This document shows, one piece after another, positions 1 through 6,667 of a DNA stretch of 48,556 nucleotides. The notes beneath the pieces are model-generated. The model did no database searches, was not told the DNA's origin, and saw nothing but the letters and a program-made list of their open reading frames with translations. The stretch lies in assembly GCA_965226285.1 (NCBI GenBank), contig CBDDCQ010000003.1:1-48556 (forward strand). The letters are read 5' to 3'. The position numbers and the translations under genes are program-made. The stretch is from CBDDCQ01 sp965226285. Lineage in GTDB: Bacteria > Bacteroidota > Bacteroidia > Flavobacteriales > Ichthyobacteriaceae. Within the stretch, counting starts at the first letter, position 1. Each line of letters starts with the position of its first letter.

Positions 1-1
1 C

Positions 2-1759
2 TTAGATGAAAACACCACCGATTTTTTACAAAATGTTTACGGCACCCGCAGCCATAGCGGTTGGCTTGCTTTTATGTATCCGCGTTTAAAATTGGCAAGG
101 GATTTGCTAAAAGAGGATGGCGTTATTTTTATTAGCATAGACGACAACGAACAAGCCAACCTAAAAATTATTTGCGATGAGATTTTTGGTGAGGAGAATT
201 TTTTAGGGCAAATTGTAGCCCAAACGAACCCAAGAGGAAGACAATTAGATAAATTTTTAGCAAAAACTTTCGAGTATATATTGGTATTTAGTAAAAATAT
301 AAATGAGGCAAAAATTTTAGAAATTCCAAAGTCTGAAAAAACCATGAAAGAATATAATATGAAAGATGAAATTGGAAATTATAGACTTTTAGAATTAAGA
401 AATAGAGGTTCTTCTCAATTTAATCGTATAACTCGCCCCAATCTTTATTTTCCAATTTATATAAATCCAGAAACAAGAGATATATCTTTAGAAAAAACTG
501 AAAAATTTAGTGAAACAGCTTTGCCTTTAAATTCTAAAAAAGAAGATGGGTGTTGGACTTGGAGTAAGGATAAAATTGTTAAAGATTTTAATTTCCTAAC
601 CGCAAAAAAGACAAAAGATGGAATTTGGAGAGTTTTTAGAAAGGATTATATTCCTAAAGGAGGTGCAACTTCAAAAGAAAAAACATTATGGATTGAAAAA
701 AACATTAACCATGAAAATGGAAAAGAATTAGTATCAACATTACTAAAATCAGGCGTGTTTGATTTCCCCAAGTCAACTGAAATTATAAAAAAATGTTTAA
801 GAATAGGAGCTAAACCTAACGACCTCATCCTAGACTTTTTCGCAGGTAGTGGAACAACGGGCGATGCCGTCATGCAACTCAACGCAGAAGACATTTCGGC
901 AGGCTCAATGCAAGTGGGGAAACAAAGAAAATTTATTTTGGTGCAATGGGACGAGAAAATAGATAAAAAGAAGAATGCAGAAGCCTATAAATTTTGCAGG
1001 GAAAATAATTTTGAACCTGTGATTAGTAGCATTACAATAGAACGGTTAAATCAGGCGGGGGAGAGATTGCGGAACAAGTCCGCAATGACAAGAAAGGGTG
1101 ATTCCACGCAACCAAAAAGTCATTCCGAACCAAAAAGTCATTCCGCACTTGATGCGGAATCTCTATTTAAAGATGAGATGGCGGATCAAGTCCGCCATGA
1201 AGACAAACAGAAAGTCATTGCGGGCAACGACCCGCAATCTCAACCACACGCGCAAAGTCATTGCGGGCTTGACCCGCAATCTCAATTGGACATCGGCTAT
1301 AAAGTCTTTTCACTCACCAAAAAACCAAAATTGGCGGAACAAGACGGTTTGTTTAGGTTGATAAACGAACGGAAAACCACCGCGGATACGCTATATAATA
1401 TGCTTTGTGCGACTGGTAAACCCTTGCATACATCCTTTAAAGAATTGATAGCGGATAAATTATATTTGGTGGAAACAACCACCCCTAACCCCTCCTTAAA
1501 AGGAGGGGAATTTCAAGGGGAGGTCAGCAATTCACTTAAAGGAGGGGAGCAAGGGGAAGTTGATAATGGAAAATTTTTATATGTACTGGGGGAAATATCA
1601 CTTGACAAATGGGAAACGGTAGGGACAAACCCTTGTGTTTGTCCCATAGACGAATGCCAAATCTATATTGACGGTTACAGTGATATATCTTTAGAAAATT
1701 GGTTAAATTTGTTTGGGCTAAATGAAAAGGATAACGAATGGGTGGCGGTGGTTTATTAG
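2..1759 (+). CDS. mod: Type III restriction-modification DNA methyltransferase Mod (copy 1, 5' end outside window)
   Basis: C-terminal part of a beta-class N6-adenine methyltransferase of a type III system; Mod recognises the target and modifies one strand, and is needed with Res for cleavage. The frame is open from base 2 and aligns with residues after DPPY in the two complete paralogues (6668-9034 and 12001-14340), so the N-terminus and DPPY lie upstream of the window; the ATG at 74 is internal. The AdoMet-binding motif DFFAGSGTTGDAV is encoded near 832-870. The region between about 205 and 815, where target recognition lies, is unlike that of the other two copies. After ITIERLN the protein carries translated palindromic repeats (1065-1283), a second palindrome type (1489-1508) and a third (1622-1645). 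No res follows; a reverse transcriptase starts 17 bases after the stop. Confident in family; activity unknown. Confidence 0.93.
   Translation, partial: LDENTTDFLQNVYGTRSHSGWLAFMYPRLKLARDLLKEDGVIFISIDDNEQANLKIICDEIFGEENFLGQIVAQTNPRGRQLDKFLAKTFEYILVFSKNINEAKILEIPKSEKTMKEYNMKDEIGNYRLLELRNRGSSQFNRITRPNLYFPIYINPETRDISLEKTEKFSETALPLNSKKEDGCWTWSKDKIVKDFNFLTAKKTKDGIWRVFRKDYIPKGGATSKEKTLWIEKNINHENGKELVSTLLKSGVFDFPKSTEIIKKCLRIGAKPNDLILDFFAGSGTTGDAVMQLNAEDISAGSMQVGKQRKFILVQWDEKIDKKKNAEAYKFCRENNFEPVISSITIERLNQAGERLRNKSAMTRKGDSTQPKSHSEPKSHSALDAESLFKDEMADQVRHEDKQKVIAGNDPQSQPHAQSHCGLDPQSQLDIGYKVFSLTKKPKLAEQDGLFRLINERKTTADTLYNMLCATGKPLHTSFKELIADKLYLVETTTPNPSLKGGEFQGEVSNSLKGGEQGEVDNGKFLYVLGEISLDKWETVGTNPCVCPIDECQIYIDGYSDISLENWLNLFGLNEKDNEWVAVVY
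1065..1283. repeat. Cluster of REP-like palindromes inside mod copy 1
   Basis: At least five imperfect palindromes of about 25 bases, of the types ATTGCGGGCTTGACCCGCAAT, ATTCCGCACTTGATGCGGAAT and GCGGATCAAGTCCGC. All lie in frame in mod and are translated (HCGLDPQSQ, VIAGNDPQSQ, HSALDAESL, ADQVRHED). The same cluster occurs at the same place in the other two mod genes with small differences, so it predates their duplication or is exchanged between them. Confidence 0.9.
1489..1508. repeat. Palindrome of a second family in mod copy 1
   Basis: A perfect 9-bp stem (CCCCTCCTT / AAGGAGGGG) with a 2-base loop, followed by a degenerate half copy near 1534-1548. It is translated as NPSLKGGE and SLKGGE. 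It is absent from the other two mod genes at this place, where the palindromes at 8783-8846 and 14057-14164 occur instead. Confidence 0.8.
1622..1645. repeat. Palindrome of a third family in mod copy 1
   Basis: Perfect 9-bp arms GGGACAAAC / GTTTGTCCC around a 6-base loop, translated as GTNPCVCP between the conserved Mod segments KWETV and ECQIYIDGY. Mod copy 2 has a different palindrome at exactly this place (8899-8922) and copy 3 has none. Confidence 0.85.
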
Positions 1760-1776
1760 GGGTTTAAAGATAAATT

Positions 1777-3261
1777 ATGGAAAAAACAAAAACAGTTTTG
1801 GAGTTAAAGAGTGAAAAAGTTAAAGGGTTTTTCTTAAAGGGGAATCGTTATTGTTCAGAAAAACTGCCAAAATATTTTTCTTTTGATAAAATTTTACAAA
1901 AAGTCGATAAAAAATTAAAAGATAATAATTTATCCGATTTTTTGAAACCAAATAATAAACCAGAAAATTTAGATGATGTAAATTATAAACTGTTTAACAA
2001 TAAAGATGGACAGTATGCGTGGCGGTTGCTTGAACTTATTCACCCTGTTATTTATGTTTCTTTAGTCCATAAAATCGTGAAAAATTGGGAAACCATTACA
2101 GATAGGTTTAATAAATTTAAAAGAATAAAAAATATAGAATGTACAAGTATTCCTATTGTAGAAAATAACGAAAAGAAAAATGAAAAAGCAGCACAAATAC
2201 TAAACTGGTGGCATAGTGTTGAGCAAGAATCTATTAAATTAAGTTTGGATTATTGTTATGTTTTTCATACTGATATTGTAGATTGCTATGGAGCAATTTA
2301 TACCCATTCTATTCCGTGGGCATTACACGGAATAGACGAAGCAAAAAAGAATAGAGATAATAATAATTCAATAGGAAATATAATAGACCATCATATCCGT
2401 ATGATGCGTTATGGACAAACAAACGGTATTCCACAAGGAAGCGTTTTAATGGATTTTATTGCAGAAATGGTATTGGGATATGTAGATGAGTTATTGAATG
2501 AAAAAATACAAAACATAAAAGATTATAAAATTTTAAGATATAGAGATGACTACAGGATTTTTAGCAATAGTGTAACTGATGGACAAAAGATATTAAAAGC
2601 ATTATCAGAAGTTTTAAGTAGTTTAGGTATGCGATTAGGAGCAGAAAAAACATTGTATTTCGATGATATTGTGGAAAATGCCGTTAAAAAAGATAAATTG
2701 TTTGCTATGCGTTATATCAATAAAAATCAATCTATAGTCAAACAATTACTTATTATTAAAGAAATAGCTAATAAATATCCTAATTCAGGATCTTTAATCC
2801 AACCGCTTACGAAAGTATCAAAACAAATAACTAAAAAGGATGCAATAAGAAATGAGGAAGTTTTATTAGCTTTAGTGGTTGATTTAATGTATCGCAACCC
2901 AAGAATTTATGATGTTTGTAGTCAAATAATCAGTGTTTTGTTAAGTTTTTTTAAAGACGATAAAACAAAAAAGGATTATCTGGGAAAGATAAAAGAAAAA
3001 TTTGAAAAATTACCTAATACAGAAATTTTAAATATTTGGCTACAAAGAATCAGTTATAAAATAGATGAAACAATAGAGTATAAGGGGGAACTTTGCAATA
3101 AAGTTAAAAATAAAAATGGTAGAATTTGGAATAATAAATGGCTAAATAAACCTGAAAATTTTATTTGTAATATAGTAGATAAAGATGAATTAGAAAGAAT
3201 GCCTGAAGTAATGCAATTTGATGAAACAAAAATATTTGATGATTTTTATAAAAGTTCATAA
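1777..3261 (+). CDS. Reverse transcriptase of the defence-associated (UG/Abi/DRT) type
   Basis: 494-residue protein with the reverse-transcriptase palm motifs in order: motif A HTDIVDCYGAIYTHSIPWAL (about residues 164-183, Asp166 and Asp169), motif B NGIPQGS (216-222), motif C RYRDDY (254-259, catalytic YRDD) and a motif-D-like LGMRLGAEKTL. There is no group II intron maturase domain, no retron-type region and no integrase. The N-terminal 160 residues and C-terminal 200 residues are unassigned and look helical and Lys-rich. Stand-alone enzymes of this layout belong to the unknown-group/Abi reverse transcriptases, several of which block phage by making protein-primed or RNA-templated DNA. It lies 17 bases after mod copy 1, inside a restriction island, which supports an antiphage role. 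I cannot assign the DRT subtype. Confidence 0.85.
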   Translation: MEKTKTVLELKSEKVKGFFLKGNRYCSEKLPKYFSFDKILQKVDKKLKDNNLSDFLKPNNKPENLDDVNYKLFNNKDGQYAWRLLELIHPVIYVSLVHKIVKNWETITDRFNKFKRIKNIECTSIPIVENNEKKNEKAAQILNWWHSVEQESIKLSLDYCYVFHTDIVDCYGAIYTHSIPWALHGIDEAKKNRDNNNSIGNIIDHHIRMMRYGQTNGIPQGSVLMDFIAEMVLGYVDELLNEKIQNIKDYKILRYRDDYRIFSNSVTDGQKILKALSEVLSSLGMRLGAEKTLYFDDIVENAVKKDKLFAMRYINKNQSIVKQLLIIKEIANKYPNSGSLIQPLTKVSKQITKKDAIRNEEVLLALVVDLMYRNPRIYDVCSQIISVLLSFFKDDKTKKDYLGKIKEKFEKLPNTEILNIWLQRISYKIDETIEYKGELCNKVKNKNGRIWNNKWLNKPENFICNIVDKDELERMPEVMQFDETKIFDDFYKSS

Positions 3262-3333
3262 TCCAGTTAAAACTCAACAAATAACCTCACCCAAAAAATG
3301 AACCAAAAAGTAATCCTCTTTAATCAAAAACAA

Positions 3334-3352
3334 GACAGAACATTGTTCTGTC
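3334..3352. repeat. Palindrome before a mod tail remnant
   Basis: Arms GACAGAACA / TGTTCTGTC with a 1-base centre, 18 bases before the mod tail fragment. Its place relative to the ECQIYIDGY segment matches the palindromes inside mod copies 1 and 2, although the arms differ in sequence. Confidence 0.75.
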
Positions 3353-3370
3353 CATACAGATACAGAATAA

Positions 3371-3475
3371 TGCCAAATCTATATTGACGGTTACAGTGAT
3401 ATATCTTTAGAAAATTGGTTAAATTTGTTTGGGCTAAATGAAAAGGACAAAGAACGGGTGGGGGTGGTTTATTGA
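3371..3475 (+). pseudogene. mod 3'-end fragment
   Basis: Reads in one frame as the last 34 Mod residues (CQIYIDGYSD ... GLNEKDKERVGVVY) and ends in TGA. It is almost identical to the end of mod copy 1 at 1655-1759. No upstream mod sequence remains: the preceding bases (3262-3370) hold only a short open stretch from 3299 (MNQKVILFNQKQ) that I do not recognise. The GIY-YIG gene starts 52 bases downstream. Confidence 0.85.
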
Positions 3476-3493
3476 TTTTTTAAACAGTAGAAA

Positions 3494-3520
3494 GTCATTG
3501 CGGGCTTTGACCCGCAATCT
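3494..3520. repeat. REP-like palindrome before the GIY-YIG gene
   Basis: GTCATTGCGGGCTTTGACCC plus GCAATCT, just upstream of the ATG at 3528. The second tandem unit carries the same palindrome at about 3948-3974. Partner palindromes in the opposite orientation end both GIY-YIG copies (3858-3884 and about 4221-4247), so each nuclease copy is bracketed by an inverted pair. Confidence 0.85.
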
Positions 3521-3527
3521 ATAAAAG

Positions 3528-3890
3528 ATGAACATAAAAGGATACATATACTTTTTAACTAATAAAAACAATAAAGTTTTGTACACTGGCGTAACCAATG
3601 ATTTAATTCGTAGAATTTATGAACATAAAGCAAAAATTAACAGAGGTTTTACCTATAAGTATAATTGTAATAAATTGGTTTATTATGAGGTTTTTCAATC
3701 AATAACACAAGCCATTCAAAGAGAAAAACAATTAAAAAATTGGAAAAGAGAATGGAAAAACAAACTTGTTGATGAAAACAATAAAAATTGGGAAGATTTA
3801 AGTAAAGAAATAGGTTTAGATGAGGAATATATAAACAGTGTAAAAGAGCATTATAATGAGATTGCGGGTCAAGCCCGCAATGACGAATAA
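3528..3890 (+). CDS. GIY-YIG single-domain nuclease (UPF0213/YhbQ-like)
   Basis: 120 residues, the usual size of stand-alone GIY-YIG proteins. The motif is GYIYFLTNKNNKVLYTGVTN (residues 5-24), with the second half YTG instead of YIG; then Arg28/Arg29 and His33, Glu54 in YYEVF, and the family signature REKQLKNWKR (65-74). The fold cuts DNA through a single metal ion, but the role of this family is uncertain. The last residues, IAGQARNDE, are translated from a REP-like palindrome (3858-3884) that replaced the natural C-terminus. It sits between two mod-tail fragments, within a tandem duplication whose second copy is broken. Family assignment is firm; function is not. Confidence 0.88.
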   Translation: MNIKGYIYFLTNKNNKVLYTGVTNDLIRRIYEHKAKINRGFTYKYNCNKLVYYEVFQSITQAIQREKQLKNWKREWKNKLVDENNKNWEDLSKEIGLDEEYINSVKEHYNEIAGQARNDE

Positions 3891-3981
3891 AGAGAAAAGG
3901 GTAAAGAAAGGGTGGCGGTGGTTTATTGATTTTTTAAACAGTAGAAAGTCATTGCGGGCTTTGACCCGCAATCTATAAAAG

Positions 3982-4253
3982 ATGAACATAAAGCAAAAAT
4001 TAACAGAGGTTTTACCTATAAGTATAATTGTAATAAATTGGTTTATTATGAGGTTTTTCAATCAATAACACAAGCCATTCAAAGAGAAAAACAATTAAAA
4101 AATTGGAAAAGAGAATGAAAAAACAAACTTGTTGATGAAAACAATAAAAATTGGGAAGATTTAAGTAAAGAAATAGGTTTAGATGAGGAATATATAAACA
4201 GTGTAAAAGAGCATTATAATGAGATTGCGGGTCAAGCCCGCAATGACGAATAA
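3982..4253 (+). pseudogene. Broken second copy of the GIY-YIG gene
   Basis: Copy of 3528-3890 that has lost 91 bases after the fourth codon, which shifts the frame and removes the catalytic YTG/Arg/His part. A separate G-to-A change turns the Trp codon of REWKN into TGA near 4118. The remainder, including the terminal palindrome, is nearly unchanged, so the event looks recent. It is preceded by its own mod-tail core at 3911-3928. Confidence 0.9.
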
Positions 4254-4273
4254 AGAGAAAAGGGTAAAGAACA

Positions 4274-4291
4274 GGTGGCGGTGGTTTATTG
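4274..4291 (+). repeat. mod-tail core before the lysozyme-inhibitor-like gene
   Basis: The 18-mer GGTGGCGGTGGTTTATTG, which in intact mod genes encodes the final VAVVY and stop. Copies lie at 1741 (end of mod copy 1), 3457, 3911, 4274 and 14537 (the last three-base end differs). Each copy stands just before a different gene or gene remnant. Confidence 0.85.
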
Positions 4292-4339
4292 AAGTTTTTT
4301 AAAATGAATAGTTGTGAAGTTAAAAAAAAAGTAAAAATA

Positions 4340-4708
4340 ATGAAGAGATTACAGAATATATCTAAAAAAGTATGGCTTGTATTATTGACCGCATTAAGCA
4401 TCGCTTTAATATGGTACTTTTTCTTAGCCAAACAGTATAAAACCTATCATTTAATTAGCCAACAAGGTGATGAAGCCGTTGTAGTGCTATACAAAACTCG
4501 ACTTGAAAAATATTACAATAATGTAAAGCTAACATTTAAAGGCAAGCAGTATCAGCTTAAAAGTGTTGTATCTGCCTCTGGAGCAAAGTTTGCCAATGGT
4601 GATGAGAGTGTTGTTTATTGGAATAAAGCACAATGGAACACTATTTGGATCGGTAAAAAAGAGTATGATCTAACTGAAATAAAAAATATTGAAAAATATA
4701 AAAAGTAG
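4340..4708 (+). CDS. Membrane-anchored MliC-like (C-type lysozyme inhibitor) protein
   Basis: I chose the ATG at 4340 (MKRLQNISKKVW) because a Lys/Arg-rich start followed by a hydrophobic stretch (VWLVLLTALSIALIWYFF) gives a normal N-terminal membrane anchor; an in-frame ATG at 4304 and TTG at 4289 add only a low-complexity extension running into the mod tail. The exported part contains LTFKGKQYQLKSVVSASGAKF...VVYWNKAQWNTIWIGKKEYDL, which fits the MliC/PliC pattern (ligand Ser-Gly-x-x-[YF], then a Trp-containing strand). The usual Cys of MliC lipoproteins is missing. If correct, it would protect the wall against host or phage lysozyme. Motif-level identification only. Confidence 0.55.
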   Translation: MKRLQNISKKVWLVLLTALSIALIWYFFLAKQYKTYHLISQQGDEAVVVLYKTRLEKYYNNVKLTFKGKQYQLKSVVSASGAKFANGDESVVYWNKAQWNTIWIGKKEYDLTEIKNIEKYKK

Positions 4709-5006
4709 TTTCATAAACAATACCACGCTAAAAAAAGAATTGATTGGTATCCTCTCTGCTGTATTTGTTTTGTTGGCAATGTCCTATATGTTCAGCTTAT
4801 TTCGTTTTTTAGAAAACTTGAGCTTTTTACAACGGATTAATCCTTCAAATGCTTGGGATTTCTTTGTTGCATTTTTAACTTATAACGATAAAACAGAACG
4901 CTTTGAAAATGCTAATTATTGGACTCAATTGCTTGCATTTTTGATGTTATTATTACCTTCATTACTTACTTATGTTTTAATTAAATTTTTAAAAGGAAAA
5001 CAATAG
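4689..5006 (+). CDS. Small two-helix membrane protein
   Basis: 105 residues with two clear hydrophobic helices (ELIGILSAVFVLLAMSYMF and LLAFLMLLLPSLLTYVLI) and a polar linker between. No family recognised. No suitable ATG exists at the N-terminus: a TTG at 4689 starts the frame 20 bases before the end of the preceding gene, which suggests translational coupling. A later start would remove the first helix. The stop is followed at once by a res 5' fragment, so this gene and the MliC-like gene fill the gap between a mod tail and a res head. Confidence 0.5.
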   Translation: MKNIKSSFINNTTLKKELIGILSAVFVLLAMSYMFSLFRFLENLSFLQRINPSNAWDFFVAFLTYNDKTERFENANYWTQLLAFLMLLLPSLLTYVLIKFLKGKQ

Positions 5007-5011
5007 AGGGC

Positions 5012-5101
5012 ACTTTGAAAAACAACAATATCAAGAAGATTGCGTAGAAAACATTGTAAAAGTATTGGAACAATGCGAGGTACGCCACAATAATTTTTAA
5101 A
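5012..5101 (+). pseudogene. res 5'-end fragment
   Basis: Matches codons 2-31 of the intact res (9046-11988) almost base for base (FEKQQYQE-CVENIVKVLEQCEVRHNNF). It ends in TAA where res has CAA and then loses similarity. In the intact locus res starts 11 bases after mod; here the mod tail at 4274 and this res head are separated by two cargo genes, so the ancestral mod-res junction can still be read. Confidence 0.88.
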
Positions 5102-5243
5102 ACCTCACTAAATGATTAAATAAAAAGTAAATATTGTTTAGAAAAGAATATAACAATATAGACTGTGTCTATAGTTGTAAAAAATCATATAATAAACGAT
5201 AAAAAAACGCTACATATAGTATAATTATAGAACCAAAAATTTG

Positions 5244-5251
5244 TATATTTG
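5244..5251 (+). promoter_or_regulatory. Possible -7 element for the lipoprotein gene
   Basis: TATATTTG fits the Bacteroidota TAnnTTTG element, 60 bases before the ATG at 5311. No matching TTG lies 17-23 bases upstream, so the call is weak. The remaining bases of 5102-5310 hold no gene that I can see. Confidence 0.3.
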
Positions 5252-5310
5252 TCTCATGAATTTTTTGAAGAAAAAACCTATTAAATAGTCTTGATCTAAA
5301 TAATTTTACT

Positions 5311-6426
5311 ATGAAAACACTAAAAACAATTCTATTTTTCTCTTTTTCAGTTTTTTTCTTTGCCTGTCAAAAAAAAGATGATGAAGTCAAAGAAATCAAA
5401 AGTAACTTAGCGGTTTTGAAAACCTTAGCTATTAAGGAAATTCCAGATTATACCTTAACGATTGATGAAAAGAAAAAGCAGTTAAAAGGCTACTTTGCCT
5501 ATAATCCCACTTATGTAAGTGTATTAGAAAATGGAGCGACTCCTGTATTCAAAATTTCCGAAAAAGCTATAGTCAAAGTAGGTGATAAGGTTTTGAAAAG
5601 TGGAGCTACTAAAGTAAGACTCAAAAAAGTACTCACCGATAGAGATATAGACATTATGGGCACCAAAGTAACGGTAAAAGATACTCATTTCACGGGGGAA
5701 GTAAAAGTAGTTGCAGAAGATGGTCAAAATACCCAGCAGTATATTTTAATGTTGTATATGGTAGGGCAAGCTATAAATACCGCTAAATTAGTGGAAAGCT
5801 ATTACCCTACCGCTAAATACATAGGTGTACACAGAAGTAGTTCTGCCAGTAAAGCACAATTAGACCGTGTATATAATGGGGTTAAAAAAATAATGAATAG
5901 CCTAGATAGTACCATTGTTAGAGGTATTTTAAAGAATAATGCCAAACTACTTGTTTTAAGAGACGAAGCAGAAGCAACTTCAGAACCTTATTTTATGCAA
6001 TTAACACCTTTGGAGGGTATTTATGTTAATAACGGAGGTAAAGATGAAACCCTGCCTGATGCGACAACAGGTATTGCTAGCTCCGAATTAGAATTCACCT
6101 ACTTATCAGTTTATTACGCTATTTCTATAGAACCCTCATTAACTGAATGCTTTACTGAGTTAAAAGCCGCTTATAAAGAAGCGGCAGATAAGGGGCTTTT
6201 TAAACCAGGTGATGCTTATAAAGATGGTTATAATGACCCTATACACGCAGTAGCTTCTAGAAATAATGTCTTAAAATACGGTAGTTTTATCTTTAATTTG
6301 TACAAAACTTATTATACAAGTAATAGGATGACAACTTTAGGTGAATACAAAATCGCTGACCGTGCCGATATACTAAGTAAAAACCCATTGGCACACGCGT
6401 TTATGAAAAAATACTTTGATAAATAA
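5311..6426 (+). CDS. Lipoprotein with an N-terminal Ig-like region, function unknown
   Basis: 371 residues. Type II signal peptide MKTLKTILFFSFSVFFFAC with the lipidation Cys at 19, followed by QKKDDE. Residues about 30-150 (LAVLKTLAI...TVKDTHFTGEVKVVAEDGQNTQQYIL) resemble beta-sandwich repeats of Bacteroidota surface lipoproteins that end in a VxAEDGxxxxYxL strand. Residues about 155-371 look alpha-helical and match no family I recognise. It sits between a res fragment and a decayed methyltransferase fragment, with no partner gene, and its 3' end runs directly into the latter. Its presence in a defence island may be cargo capture; no defence role can be claimed. Confidence 0.75.
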   Translation: MKTLKTILFFSFSVFFFACQKKDDEVKEIKSNLAVLKTLAIKEIPDYTLTIDEKKKQLKGYFAYNPTYVSVLENGATPVFKISEKAIVKVGDKVLKSGATKVRLKKVLTDRDIDIMGTKVTVKDTHFTGEVKVVAEDGQNTQQYILMLYMVGQAINTAKLVESYYPTAKYIGVHRSSSASKAQLDRVYNGVKKIMNSLDSTIVRGILKNNAKLLVLRDEAEATSEPYFMQLTPLEGIYVNNGGKDETLPDATTGIASSELEFTYLSVYYAISIEPSLTECFTELKAAYKEAADKGLFKPGDAYKDGYNDPIHAVASRNNVLKYGSFIFNLYKTYYTSNRMTTLGEYKIADRADILSKNPLAHAFMKKYFDK

Positions 6427-6637
6427 CGTAAAAGGTAGCGATATTTTTTTAGAAAAATGGTATTTACAACCTATTAAAAATGAAATAGGTTTTGTTCTTG
6501 GTTTGTTGAGAAAAATAGATAATCCTACCACCAAAAAAATAATAATCATTATTTTAAGAAGAACCATTCGTTCATGCAGAGCAACTACACACGCAGATTT
6601 AGCGACCTTAAAAGAGCCTATAGCACAAACTTATTAA
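6427..6637 (+). pseudogene. Internal fragment of a DNA methyltransferase
   Basis: An open frame that enters from the end of the lipoprotein gene without a proper start reads NVKGSDIFLEKWYLQPIKNE and further on IIIIILRRTIRSCRATTHAD then LATLKEPI, ending in TAA. The RTIRSCRATTH-DLATLKEP signature resembles one I know from large bacterial DNA methyltransferases. No AdoMet or catalytic motif remains. It is probably left from a modification gene interrupted by the lipoprotein insertion. Confidence 0.5.
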
Positions 6638-6667
6638 AGAAGAGTATATATTTAAACCCTAAAATAA

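Larger units (their letters stand above)
3457..4273. repeat. Tandem duplication containing the GIY-YIG gene
   Basis: Two head-to-tail units start at the mod-tail core GGTGGCGGTGGTTTATTG: unit A at 3457 (454 bases) and unit B at 3911 (363 bases). A third copy of the core stands at 4274. Unit B is identical over long stretches but lacks 91 bases of unit A. The missing bases lie between two copies of the 11-mer ATGAACATAAA (3528 and 3619 in unit A), which points to deletion by recombination or slippage between short direct repeats. Confidence 0.92.

Noticed and set aside
1098..1361. Open frame overlapping mod copy 1 (and its counterpart at 13679-13870)
   Set aside because: It is another-frame translation of the palindrome cluster; the palindromes lack stops in several frames.
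3299..3370. Short open stretch starting MNQKVILFNQKQ before the mod-tail fragment
   Set aside because: It might be a remnant of another gene of the island, but 20 residues do not allow any identification.
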